Shown piece by piece: positions 8,738 through 17,459 of a stretch of 64,000 bases of DNA. The DNA is taken from assembly GCF_000018425.1 (NCBI RefSeq), contig NC_010424.1:2124501-2188500 (forward strand), read 5' to 3'. Source of the DNA: Candidatus Desulforudis audaxviator MP104C (lineage in GTDB: Bacteria > Bacillota > Desulfotomaculia > Desulfotomaculales > Desulforudaceae). The translations under genes were made by a program, and so were the position numbers. Each line of letters starts with the position of its first letter. Position 1 is the stretch's first letter. Under the pieces are notes generated by a model. It was given only the letters and a program-made list of their open reading frames with translations. It had not been told where the DNA came from and did no database searches.

Positions 8738-10069
8738 CTAGTAGTTGACCAGGTAACGGTCGATCTCCCACGGAGTGATCCGGATACGGTACTCGTTCCA
8801 CTCGGCCGTCTTGGCTTCGATGAACTTGGTGTAAATGTGCTCGCCCAGGGCCTCACGCATCACCGGGTCGGCGCTCATTTCCTTGATCGCTTCCTCCAGG
8901 CTCGCCGGCAGGCTGGTGATGCCCCGCTCCATCCGGTCCGCGTCGGTGATGTGGTAGATGTTGATCGGGAACCGCGGCGGCGGGTCGATCTTTTCTCTGA
9001 TACCCTCCAGGCCGGCCGCCAGGTTCACCGTCAGGGCCAGGTACGGGTTGCAGGCCGGGTCGGGGTTGCGCAGTTCTACGCGGGTCGACAGGCCCCGCTT
9101 CTGTGGAATCCGGATGAGCGCGCTACGGTTCCCTTCGGCCCAGGCCACGTACACCGGCGCCTCGTAGCCCGGCACCAGCCGCTTGTAGGAGTTGACCGTC
9201 GAGTTGGTGATCGCCGCCATCGACCGGGCGTGTTTCAGAAGCCCGCCGATGTAATAGTAGGCCTCCGCACTCAGGCCGTCCGGCCTCGAGGCGTCGTGGA
9301 AAGCGTTCTCCTCGCCCCGGAACAGGGACTGGTTCATGTGCATTCCCGAACCGTTGATCCCGAACACCGGTTTGGGCATAAAGGTCGCGTGCAGCCCGTG
9401 ACGCTGCGCCAGCGTCCGCACCACGAACTTGAAGGTGACGATCTTATCGGCGATGTCCAGCGCGTCCGAGTGCTTGAAGTCGATCTCGTGCTGGCCGGGC
9501 GCCACTTCGTGGTGCGAGGTCTCGATCTCGAAACCCATCTCCTCCAACGCCATCACCATCTCCCGCCGGGCATTCTCGCCCTTGTCGATCGGGGACAGGT
9601 CAAAGTAACCGGCCTTGTCGTGGGTTTCCAGCAGTGGCTTCCCGTCGGCGTCGACATGAAACAGGAAGAACTCCATCTCCGGTCCGGCGTGCATGGTGTA
9701 ACCCATACTCTTGGCCCGGTCCAACATCCGGCGCAGGCAGTTCCGCGGGCAACCGGCGAACGGTGTGCCGTCGGGATTGTAGACGTCGCAGATCAGGCGC
9801 GCCACCGCCCCGTCCCGGGGACGCCACGGGAAGATCACAAAGGTGTTCGGGTCCGGGCGCAGGTACATGTCCGATTCCTCAATCCGGGCGAAACCATGGA
9901 TCGAAGACCCGTCGAACATCAGTTCGCCGTCGAGGGCCTTGTCCAGTTGTTCCACCGGGATGGCGACATTCTTCAAGACACCCAAAATATCGGTGAACTG
10001 CAGCCGGACGAACTTGACCCCCAGTCTCCTGGCCTTCTCCAGGATTTCCTGTTTGACCGCGGTTTCCAC
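8738..10069 (-). CDS. glnA: Glutamine synthetase, type I (copy 2)
   Basis: A 443-residue type I glutamine synthetase with all catalytic motifs: [52 protein letters not shown], and [17 protein letters not shown]. It is very similar in length and motifs to copy 1. The start is GTG at 10069 with GAAAGGG 10 bases before. It heads the cluster with the three glutamate synthase genes, giving a GS-GOGAT unit. Its leader (10070-10308) contains two hexaloop hairpins and a terminator, so expression is probably controlled by ANTAR antitermination. Confidence 0.95.
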   Translation of the reverse strand: METAVKQEILEKARRLGVKFVRLQFTDILGVLKNVAIPVEQLDKALDGELMFDGSSIHGFARIEESDMYLRPDPNTFVIFPWRPRDGAVARLICDVYNPDGTPFAGCPRNCLRRMLDRAKSMGYTMHAGPEMEFFLFHVDADGKPLLETHDKAGYFDLSPIDKGENARREMVMALEEMGFEIETSHHEVAPGQHEIDFKHSDALDIADKIVTFKFVVRTLAQRHGLHATFMPKPVFGINGSGMHMNQSLFRGEENAFHDASRPDGLSAEAYYYIGGLLKHARSMAAITNSTVNSYKRLVPGYEAPVYVAWAEGNRSALIRIPQKRGLSTRVELRNPDPACNPYLALTVNLAAGLEGIREKIDPPPRFPINIYHITDADRMERGITSLPASLEEAIKEMSADPVMREALGEHIYTKFIEAKTAEWNEYRIRITPWEIDRYLVNY

Positions 10070-10108
10070 TTCGAACCAACCCTTTCTTTAATATGTTTGG
10101 ACACAAAC

Positions 10109-10158
10109 AAAAAACGCCCAATCAAAGGGGTGGTTTCACACCTCCTTATGAAAGGGCG
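10109..10158 (-). terminator. Leader terminator upstream of glnA copy 2
   Basis: Minus strand: the outer stem CGCCC/GGGCG encloses AAGG-A-GGTG / CACC-CCTT with a TGAAAC loop, followed by six T. Its 5' arm overlaps the 3' arm of the upstream hexaloop hairpin, so the two structures are mutually exclusive, which is the layout of an antitermination switch. Confidence 0.85.
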
Positions 10159-10195
10159 CCATTGCCTCTTATAAAGCGGGTACCTCCGTGTACCC
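10146..10195 (-). promoter_or_regulatory. Tandem ANTAR-type hexaloop hairpins (leader A)
   Basis: First hairpin at 10178-10195: stem GGGTAC/GTACCC with loop ACGGAG. Second at 10146-10174: stem TTATAAGAGGC / GCCCTTTCATAA (one A.C mismatch, one bulge) with loop AATGGC. Both loops are six bases with A at position 1 and G at position 4, the signature described for ANTAR-domain RNA targets. The second hairpin overlaps the terminator. The ANTAR response regulator gene lies immediately upstream. Confidence 0.85.
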
Positions 10196-10308
10196 TTATG
10201 CGGTTTTCAAACCGGACGGCGATAAACCCCGATCCACTCTGCAAATCCCGGCCCCACAGCCGGGGCGGGCCTCTTCAAATCTTTGGCGCCGCCGAGCCCG
10301 AACCGGAA

Positions 10309-10887
10309 TCAGACGTTGTGCGCCAGGATGATGGCTTCGGCCACCGCCCGCATGGAGAGCCGCCGGTTCATGCTCTGCTTTTGAATACGACGGAAGGCCT
10401 CGGCCTCCGTGAGCCCCAACTGGGACATCAGGATGCCTTTGGCCCGTTCCACCACCTTCCTGGTGTCCAGTTCCTCCTTAAGCTTCATCACTTTCCGCTC
10501 CAGGTCCATCACCTCCGCATAGTGGGCCAGAGCCACCTCCACCACGGTGAGCAGGCTGACTTCATCAACCGGTTTGGGCAGGAAACCGGCCGCCCGCACC
10601 TCCCGGACGCGGGCCATCATCTCCCGGCCAAAGACGCCGGACATCAGGATGACCGGGGCCAGGCGGTCGTCGTGTACGATCCGGGCCAAATCCAGGCCGT
10701 TGACCCCGGGCAGGGAAGCTTCCGCCAACACCAGGTCGGGCTGCCGGTCACGGATCATCTTCAGGGCCGTGATGCCGTCCTCGGCTTCACCGATCACCAG
10801 ATACTCCGCCTGGCTGAGCATTCCCTTGATGTTGGTTCTGCCGCGCGCGTCCGGGTCCACCAGGATCACCCGCTCCTGCAGTGCCAA
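10309..10887 (-). CDS. ANTAR response regulator 1 (NitR/EutV-like), phosphoacceptor Asp replaced by Glu
   Basis: 192 residues: receiver domain (~1-120), coiled linker (~122-140), and a C-terminal ANTAR RNA-binding domain (RKVVERAKGILMSQLGLTEAEAFRRI pattern, residues ~142-190). ANTAR proteins bind paired hexaloop hairpins and stop transcription termination. In the receiver the acidic pocket (VDPD) and conserved Lys105 (FLPKPV) are present, but the phosphorylated Asp is replaced by Glu56 (PDLVLAEASLP). It may be constitutively active or use another signal. Its own leader has a similar switch, and glnA copy 2 follows. ANTAR regulators next to glnA/glt genes are known from Clostridium (NitR). Confidence 0.9.
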   Translation of the reverse strand: MALQERVILVDPDARGRTNIKGMLSQAEYLVIGEAEDGITALKMIRDRQPDLVLAEASLPGVNGLDLARIVHDDRLAPVILMSGVFGREMMARVREVRAAGFLPKPVDEVSLLTVVEVALAHYAEVMDLERKVMKLKEELDTRKVVERAKGILMSQLGLTEAEAFRRIQKQSMNRRLSMRAVAEAIILAHNV

Positions 10888-10943
10888 ACCCTTTACCCCC
10901 TAAGAATTAGGAACGCGTTTCCCTTAACAAAGCTCAAATACAA

Positions 10944-10981
10944 ATGCCCCGCCAGACCGGACCACGGTCTGGCAAGGGCAT
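10944..10981 (-). terminator. Leader terminator upstream of ANTAR regulator 1
   Basis: Minus strand: a long stem ATGCCC-TT-GCCAGACCG / CGGTCTGGC-G-GGGCAT with a short TGGTC turn, followed by TTTGTATTTG. It overlaps the 3' arm of the second hexaloop hairpin (10974-10991), so the leader can switch between two folds. Confidence 0.75.
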
Positions 10982-11013
10982 CATCGCCTTTACCGGATAC
11001 TTCATCGTACCCG
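10974..11013 (-). promoter_or_regulatory. Tandem hexaloop hairpins (leader B), ANTAR-like
   Basis: Hairpin 1 at 10994-11013: stem CGGGTAC/GTATCCG, loop GATGAA. Hairpin 2 at 10974-10991: stem AAAGGC/GCCCTT (one A.C mismatch), loop GATGAT. Spacing and terminator overlap match leader A. Both loops have G at position 4 but G instead of the usual A at position 1, so the match to the ANTAR consensus is partial. Confidence 0.6.
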
Positions 11014-11035
11014 AACTGTTTGATTGTCTAGCGGT

Positions 11036-11064
11036 ATTATAAACCCGTTTTCCGGTGTGATCAA
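11036..11064 (-). promoter_or_regulatory. SigA-type promoter for ANTAR regulator 1
   Basis: -35 TTGATC (11059-11064), 17-base spacer, -10 TATAAT (11036-11041), on the minus strand. The expected start near 11029 puts both leader hairpins and the terminator at the 5' end of the transcript. Confidence 0.85.
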
Positions 11065-11095
11065 GTCTTTCTAGCCCGTTCCCGGCAAGTATACA

Positions 11096-12673
11096 TTATC
11101 CCAGTATCCGGTCGACTTCCGCGGCGTCAGCGTCCATCAGGTAGGAAATGCCGGTGATCTCGGCTGCCTCTGGGGTGAGCGCCACCAGGTCGTCGCGGGT
11201 GATGTACTCCAGCGCGAACTTGCGGGCGCCGCACATAAACTGGCGTAGACCCTGGGCCAGCCGGGCGAAATAGGTATAGACGCCGATCGCCCCTACGGGC
11301 AGCCGCTCGTAATCGGCCCCGAGCTGAGCCTTCAACGTGGTGGCCATGATGAACACCCGTTCGATCCGGTTCCCGTAGGCCTGGTACTCGGGCAGTACTC
11401 GTCCCTGCTTGATCGACTCACCCACCGTTTTCGCGACCATGGCCGCGGCAAGCGGGGAGCGGGCCATCCCGATAGCCTTGACGTAGGGCGCGCTCAGGGC
11501 GAAGCCCTTGAACATGTGGTCCTCCAACGTCAACCCGCCGGCGATGCAGATGGGTGGAATGTAGGCCCCCTTCGCCGCCAGCCGGTCGCAATACCGGGTC
11601 AGCAGCGCCTGGAGATACAGGGTGGGCATCCCCCACTCGTTCATCATCCGCCACGGGCTCATTCCGGTGCCGCCGCCGGCACCGTCCACTGTTAAAAGGT
11701 CCAGCCGGGCGTCGGACGCGAACTTCACGGCCCGGGCCAGGTCGGCCGGCCGATAGGCGCCCGTCTTCAGGAAGACGTACTTGGCTCCCGCCCGGCGGAG
11801 TGCCTCAACCCGCTCGGCGAAGGACTCCCAATCCACCATCCCGATCCGGGAGTGGCGCTCGAATTCCCGCAGGGCACCCTCCCGGTAGGCCTCCTTGACC
11901 ACTTCGTCCTCCGGGTCGGGTAAGACGATGTAACCGCGCTTTTTCAGTTCCAGGGCCCGCTCGATGCTGTTGACCTTCACCTCGCCGCCGATGTCTTTGG
12001 CCCCCTGACCCCACTTGATTTCCACCACTTCAACGCCAAGCTTCTCGATACAGTATTCCTGCACGCCCAGCCGGGTGTCCTCGACGTTGGCCTGCACCCC
12101 GATGAAGCCGGCACCGTTGTACCAGTCCTGGAAGGCGCGCACCCGTCCTTCCATGTTCGGCGAGTATACCACGCGCCCGTTCCTGATCTCCGAATTCGGG
12201 TCCATGGCGCAAACGTTTTCCCCGATCAGGATCCCGGCCCCGGCCAGGGCCACGCCGGCGGCCAGGTGGTCCCAGTTGTTCGCGGCAACATCGGTGGAGC
12301 CCATGGCCGGAACGACAACCGGGAAATCCAAATGCAGGTCGCCGTTGGCACCCAGGCTGGTTTTAAGGTCCACGGCCGGAAAGATGGCTTTGTCCGGGTC
12401 CGGTTCAATACCAACCGCGCCTACGGCCGTACCCATGATATTCAAGTGTGAGTAGTCAACCGGGTACTTTTTCTGGCCGGCCGAGGTAGTCTTGCCGAAC
12501 GGTTTGGGGTAAAGCAATTCCTTCCCCCGCACGGCCGAGCGCGCGATTTCACAGAATCCGGGGCAGCCGTCCAGGCAGGTCACGCACATCCCGCTCTGGG
12601 GGCACTTGCTATCCCCGGTGCGCAGCCTGGTGGTGGTGGCTGCGGTGGCGTTGGTGCCACTACTCAGATGCAT
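11096..12673 (-). CDS. FMN-binding glutamate-synthase-like protein with N-terminal Cys cluster
   Basis: A 525-residue protein with the FMN-binding barrel of glutamate synthase (GENVCAMDP, IKWGQGAKDIGGEVKV, VDGAGGGTGMSPW, CIAGGLTLEDH) but without amidotransferase or GXGXG parts. The N-terminus has five cysteines in about 18 residues (C24, C30, C33, C37, C41), probably for an iron-sulfur centre different from the ferredoxin module of the other FMN protein here. The exact reaction is not known; relatives are annotated as glutamate synthase or FMN-dependent dehydrogenases. It is directly downstream of the third glutamine synthetase. The ATG at 12673 has GGAGAG 9 bases upstream. Confidence 0.85.
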   Translation of the reverse strand: MHLSSGTNATAATTTRLRTGDSKCPQSGMCVTCLDGCPGFCEIARSAVRGKELLYPKPFGKTTSAGQKKYPVDYSHLNIMGTAVGAVGIEPDPDKAIFPAVDLKTSLGANGDLHLDFPVVVPAMGSTDVAANNWDHLAAGVALAGAGILIGENVCAMDPNSEIRNGRVVYSPNMEGRVRAFQDWYNGAGFIGVQANVEDTRLGVQEYCIEKLGVEVVEIKWGQGAKDIGGEVKVNSIERALELKKRGYIVLPDPEDEVVKEAYREGALREFERHSRIGMVDWESFAERVEALRRAGAKYVFLKTGAYRPADLARAVKFASDARLDLLTVDGAGGGTGMSPWRMMNEWGMPTLYLQALLTRYCDRLAAKGAYIPPICIAGGLTLEDHMFKGFALSAPYVKAIGMARSPLAAAMVAKTVGESIKQGRVLPEYQAYGNRIERVFIMATTLKAQLGADYERLPVGAIGVYTYFARLAQGLRQFMCGARKFALEYITRDDLVALTPEAAEITGISYLMDADAAEVDRILG

Positions 12674-12746
12674 CTTGGTGGACTCTCCTCTCCCTTTTTT
12701 TCTTTAGAACCAACGGTTCATCCCGAACCGAGTCCTACCGAAAGAC

Positions 12747-14084
12747 TTAATACCGGGCCAGATAAGTGTCGATTTCCCAGGGGTGCACCGCAGTCAGGAA
12801 ACCCAGCCACTCTTGTTCCTTGAACTCGGCATACCGGCGGCAAAACTCATCCCCAAGCGCCCCGCGGAGCACGGTGTTGGTGCCAAAGGCCGAAAGCGCC
12901 GCTTCCAGGTGCCGGGGCAGGCCGTTGGTGCGCACCGCGTCCCGAAGCGTGTCCAGGTCCCCGTCCACCGTGCCGGGTACGGGCTCCGGTAGTTCGAGCC
13001 CGCTGTCCACCCCGTCCAGGCCGGCGGCGAGGATCCCCGCCAGCGCCAGATAGGAGTTGGCCGTCGGGTCCGGGCTGCGCAACAACAGGTGCGGCTCGTC
13101 TCCCGCCGGTGCCGGCATCCGGAGCATGGTGGCGCGGCTGTCGGTTGACCAGGCAGCCAGCACCGGGTGGAAACCGTCCGGAACCAGGCGCTTATAGGAA
13201 TTAACCAAGGGATTGGTCACGGCCGCCAGGGCGGGCGCGTGGGCGAGCAGCCCGGCGGCGAACCGGCGCGCGGTGGTGCTGAACCGGCCGGGATCCTCCC
13301 CGTCCGCGAACAGGTTTTCCTCTTCCCGCCAGAGGGTCAAGTGCAGTTTCACTCCCGAACCGCGGCGTCCGGCCAGCGGCCGCGGCATAAACGAAGCGTG
13401 CAGGCCGTGCCGCTGGGCCACGGTCCGGACCACAAACTTGAAGGTGGTGATCCGGTCTGCCATTTCCAGCGCCTCACCTTCACCGAGGCCGATCTCGTGC
13501 TGGCCCGGCGAAACCTCATGGTGCGACGACCGGACCTTGATCCCCATTTCCTGCAGGGTGAGGACCATGTCCCGCCGGGCGTTTTCTCCCAGGTCCACCG
13601 GAGTAAGATCGCAGTATCCGGCCTGGTCATGGGTCACCGTGGTGGGCAGGCCCTGTTCCCCGACGTGGAAGAGAAAAAACTCGATTTCGGCGCCGATCCG
13701 GAACCACCAGCCGCGCTCCCGCAAGGCATCCAAGTTCTTGCGAAGTATGGTCCGGGAACAAGTGGGATAAGGATTCCCGTCCAGATCGGCCGCCTGGCAG
13801 ATCAGGCGAGCCACAGCCCCGTCCCGGGGCCGCCAGGGAAAGATCACAAAGGTTTCCGGGTCGGGGATAAGCAGAATCTCTCTTTCCCGACTGCCGCTAA
13901 AACCCTCGATGATGGCGCTGTCAAAAGTGAGCCGGCCTTCCAAGGCCCGGTTCAGTTCCTCTATGGTAATGGCCAGGTTCTTAAGGGAACCGGTGAAGTC
14001 GGTGACCTGCAGCCGGACGAATTTCACGCCGGTTTCCGCGGCCAAGGCCAGGACTTCACCGGCCGCCTGGCGGTTGATTTCCAC
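12747..14084 (-). CDS. Glutamine-synthetase-like protein (copy 3), active site degraded
   Basis: 445 residues with the full type I glutamine synthetase fold, but three catalytic positions are changed relative to the other two copies. The metal His of GSGMH is Lys246 (GSGVKLHLTL), the flap Glu of GYEAPV is Phe305 (PDGFHPV), and the metal Glu of IELR is Leu334 (HLLLR). The motif DGSSI is DSAII. The first metal site (E133, E135, E190, E197) is kept. It probably does not make glutamine; a regulatory or glutamate/ligand-sensing role is inference. Start is GTG at 14084 with AAAGGAGGAA upstream. It is preceded by an ANTAR regulator and a switch-like leader. Confidence 0.9.
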   Translation of the reverse strand: MEINRQAAGEVLALAAETGVKFVRLQVTDFTGSLKNLAITIEELNRALEGRLTFDSAIIEGFSGSREREILLIPDPETFVIFPWRPRDGAVARLICQAADLDGNPYPTCSRTILRKNLDALRERGWWFRIGAEIEFFLFHVGEQGLPTTVTHDQAGYCDLTPVDLGENARRDMVLTLQEMGIKVRSSHHEVSPGQHEIGLGEGEALEMADRITTFKFVVRTVAQRHGLHASFMPRPLAGRRGSGVKLHLTLWREEENLFADGEDPGRFSTTARRFAAGLLAHAPALAAVTNPLVNSYKRLVPDGFHPVLAAWSTDSRATMLRMPAPAGDEPHLLLRSPDPTANSYLALAGILAAGLDGVDSGLELPEPVPGTVDGDLDTLRDAVRTNGLPRHLEAALSAFGTNTVLRGALGDEFCRRYAEFKEQEWLGFLTAVHPWEIDTYLARY

Positions 14085-14107
14085 GTAAGCTTCCTCCTTT
14101 TCAACTC

Positions 14108-14155
14108 AAAAAGAACGCCCCAAGCAGACTCCGCACGGGAATCTACCTGGGACGC
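14108..14155 (-). terminator. Leader terminator upstream of glutamine-synthetase-like gene 3
   Basis: Minus strand: GCGTCCCAGGTAGATTCC and GGAGTCTGCTTGGGGCG pair around a CGTGC loop and are followed by TTCTTTTT. Its 5' arm shares GTCCC with the upstream AACGGC hairpin, so the two cannot form together. Confidence 0.8.
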
Positions 14156-14192
14156 CGTTGCCCCGAATTACGTTATGAGGCCTAACCGATTC
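14149..14192 (-). promoter_or_regulatory. ANTAR-type hexaloop hairpin (leader C)
   Basis: Hairpin at 14149-14164: stem GGGGC/GTCCC, loop AACGGC with A1 and G4 as required for ANTAR targets. A second stem just upstream (14165-14192: GAAT..GTTA / TAAC..ATTC) has a seven-base loop GGCCTCA, so the first hairpin of the usual pair is atypical. Confidence 0.65.
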
Positions 14193-14194
14193 TT

Positions 14195-14224
14195 ATTATA
14201 TTGCGAGAAGCCGACAAAAAGCAA
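14195..14224 (-). promoter_or_regulatory. SigA-type promoter for glutamine-synthetase-like gene 3
   Basis: -35 TTGCTT (14219-14224), 18-base spacer, -10 TATAAT (14195-14200), placed right after the stop codon of ANTAR regulator 2. Transcripts from here would begin with leader C. Confidence 0.8.
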
Positions 14225-14228
14225 GTCT

Positions 14229-14825
14229 TTATTTTGGGGCCTTCTTCTCCGGCTCAACGGAGAACTCTTCAATTACCGCCCGAGCCATTGCGGCCAGCGG
14301 CCGGCAGGTGTCCATGCTGAGTTTCTGCAGATACCGGTAAGCCTCCGGCTCGGTGAATCCTTTTTTTTCCATGAGCAGACCCTTGGCCCGCTCAACGAGT
14401 TTTCTGGACTCCAGGGTCTTTTTCAGCCGCAGGTTTTCCTGCTCCAGGGCCAGAAGACGCTTGAAATTGGACCAGGCCGCCTCCACCGCCAGGTACAGAT
14501 CATCATCGCTGTATGGAACCAGCAGATAGCTGAAGAGCCACCCCGTACCCGCCAGTTGCGACAGCCTGGTGCAGTCCGCGGTAACGAATACAATCGGGGC
14601 CAACCGGTGATCGTCGATAACCTGGGCCACTCCCAGTCCTCCATAGTCGGGGATGGCTGGATCCAGCAAAACCAAGTCGGGCTGGGTCTCAAAGGCCAGG
14701 CGTAACACGTCCTTAGCCTCCCACACCCGGCCGATCACCAGGTGCCCGGCCTGCAGGAGTTTGGCCGAAAGCTTCTTGGCCTCGGCCTCGTCCTTGACCG
14801 CGATCAGGACGCGCAGTTGCGGCAT
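14229..14825 (-). CDS. ANTAR response regulator 2, conserved receiver Lys missing
   Basis: 198 residues: receiver domain (~1-115), coiled-coil linker, and C-terminal ANTAR domain (RKLVERAKGLLMEKKGFTEPEAYRYL pattern). The phosphoacceptor Asp55 is present (PDLVLLDPAIPD) but the conserved Lys of the YxxKP motif is replaced (SYLLVPYSD). This is the reverse of regulator 1, which keeps Lys and lacks Asp. The ATG at 14825 has GGGGAGG just before it. It sits directly upstream of the degraded glutamine synthetase gene and its hexaloop leader, which is the likely target. Confidence 0.9.
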   Translation of the reverse strand: MPQLRVLIAVKDEAEAKKLSAKLLQAGHLVIGRVWEAKDVLRLAFETQPDLVLLDPAIPDYGGLGVAQVIDDHRLAPIVFVTADCTRLSQLAGTGWLFSYLLVPYSDDDLYLAVEAAWSNFKRLLALEQENLRLKKTLESRKLVERAKGLLMEKKGFTEPEAYRYLQKLSMDTCRPLAAMARAVIEEFSVEPEKKAPK

Positions 14826-14886
14826 TGACCCTCCCCTTCTCCGGCACTGCCAGTATTGTAACACGCTCCGGCCCGGGGTGACATAG

Positions 14887-15740
14887 TCAGCATTCCCGAA
14901 TCAACAGCGCCCGGTAAGCCTGCTGGAGTAAAACGGTGCGGGGGCCGGGAACACTCCCACCGATCGGAACCCCGTCGAGGGCCGCCAAGGGTACCAGCCC
15001 CACCACAGTATTGGTCAGGAAGACCTCTTCGCCGGACAGCAATTCTTGCGCCCGCACCGACGCTTCACGGAACTCCAGACCCAATCCCCCGGCCAATTCC
15101 CCAATCACTTCCCGGGTCAGGCCCGGCAGCAGTCCGTCTGATACCGGAGGCGTCTGCAATACACGCCCCCGAACCACGAAAAGGTTGGTCACCGTACCCT
15201 CAGTGTAAACACCTCGTTCGTTGATCAGGAGTGCCTCGTCGTACCCCGCGGCCCTTGCCTCCCGCCGGGCCAGGGTGTGGCCGGCCCGAGAGATAGTCTT
15301 GACCGACAGGAGCCGGTCCCCCGAGAAAACAGGCCGGGGACAGGTACTGGCGGTCCAGGACACCGGGTGTTCCGTCTCCGGGGACAGAGGAAAGGCCGCT
15401 ACCACCACGGTCGGTTCACCGGGGGCCGATCCGGTACCCGGGGCGGTTTCCTTCCCGGCGGTCACCGTCAGACGCACCCGCGCCGCGGTAAGGCCGTTCG
15501 CTTGCAGGGTGAGTGCAACCGCCCGGCTCAGTTCCGCGCGTTCCGGGACGCCGTTGATGCCCAGCCGCCGGCAGCCCTCGGACAGGCGGTCCAGGTGGGC
15601 CTCCAGCCGGAACACTCTCCCCCGGAAGGACCGCATGGTTTCAAACACCCCGTAACCCAGCAAGAAACCGGTATCAAACGCGGAAACCGTAGCTTCGCCC
15701 GCCGGGACCAAACGGCCGTTAACCCAAACCCGCACCGGCC

Positions 15741-15744
<4 letters not shown>
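14887..15744 (-). CDS. pabC: Aminodeoxychorismate lyase / class IV aminotransferase
   Basis: A 285-residue PLP enzyme of fold type IV. The PLP lysine is in LLSVKTISR (around residue 148); other family motifs are FDTGFLLGYGVFET near the N-terminus, DEALLINERGVYTEGTVTNLF and FLTNTVVGLVPL. It follows pabB with an ATGA overlap (15741-15744), which supports 4-amino-4-deoxychorismate lyase (p-aminobenzoate synthesis for folate). A branched-chain or D-amino-acid aminotransferase role cannot be excluded by sequence alone. Confidence 0.88.
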
Positions 15745-17270
<1,526 letters not shown>

Positions 17271-17459
17271 CTTAACAAAGGGCCCCCTTGAAAAAAACAG
17301 AAAGTTTACGGAAGACTCTCTATTGCTATCAAACAAGTCATCTTGACCACCGCATCAAAACCGTGGTGAGTAACGGGGGTCGAACTACTTTTTTAGAACT
17401 CAGAATTAAACAAGTATTTAGAGGGATTTAGTCAAAATCCTCTACGGTCGGCGCTTGTC

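Noticed and set aside
8594-10174. A 526-codon plus-strand open frame
   Set aside because: It is antisense to glnA copy 2, has no recognisable domain, and arises from GC-rich codon bias.
13167-14705. A 512-codon plus-strand open frame
   Set aside because: Antisense to the glutamine-synthetase-like gene and ANTAR regulator 2; composition is a mirror of those genes.
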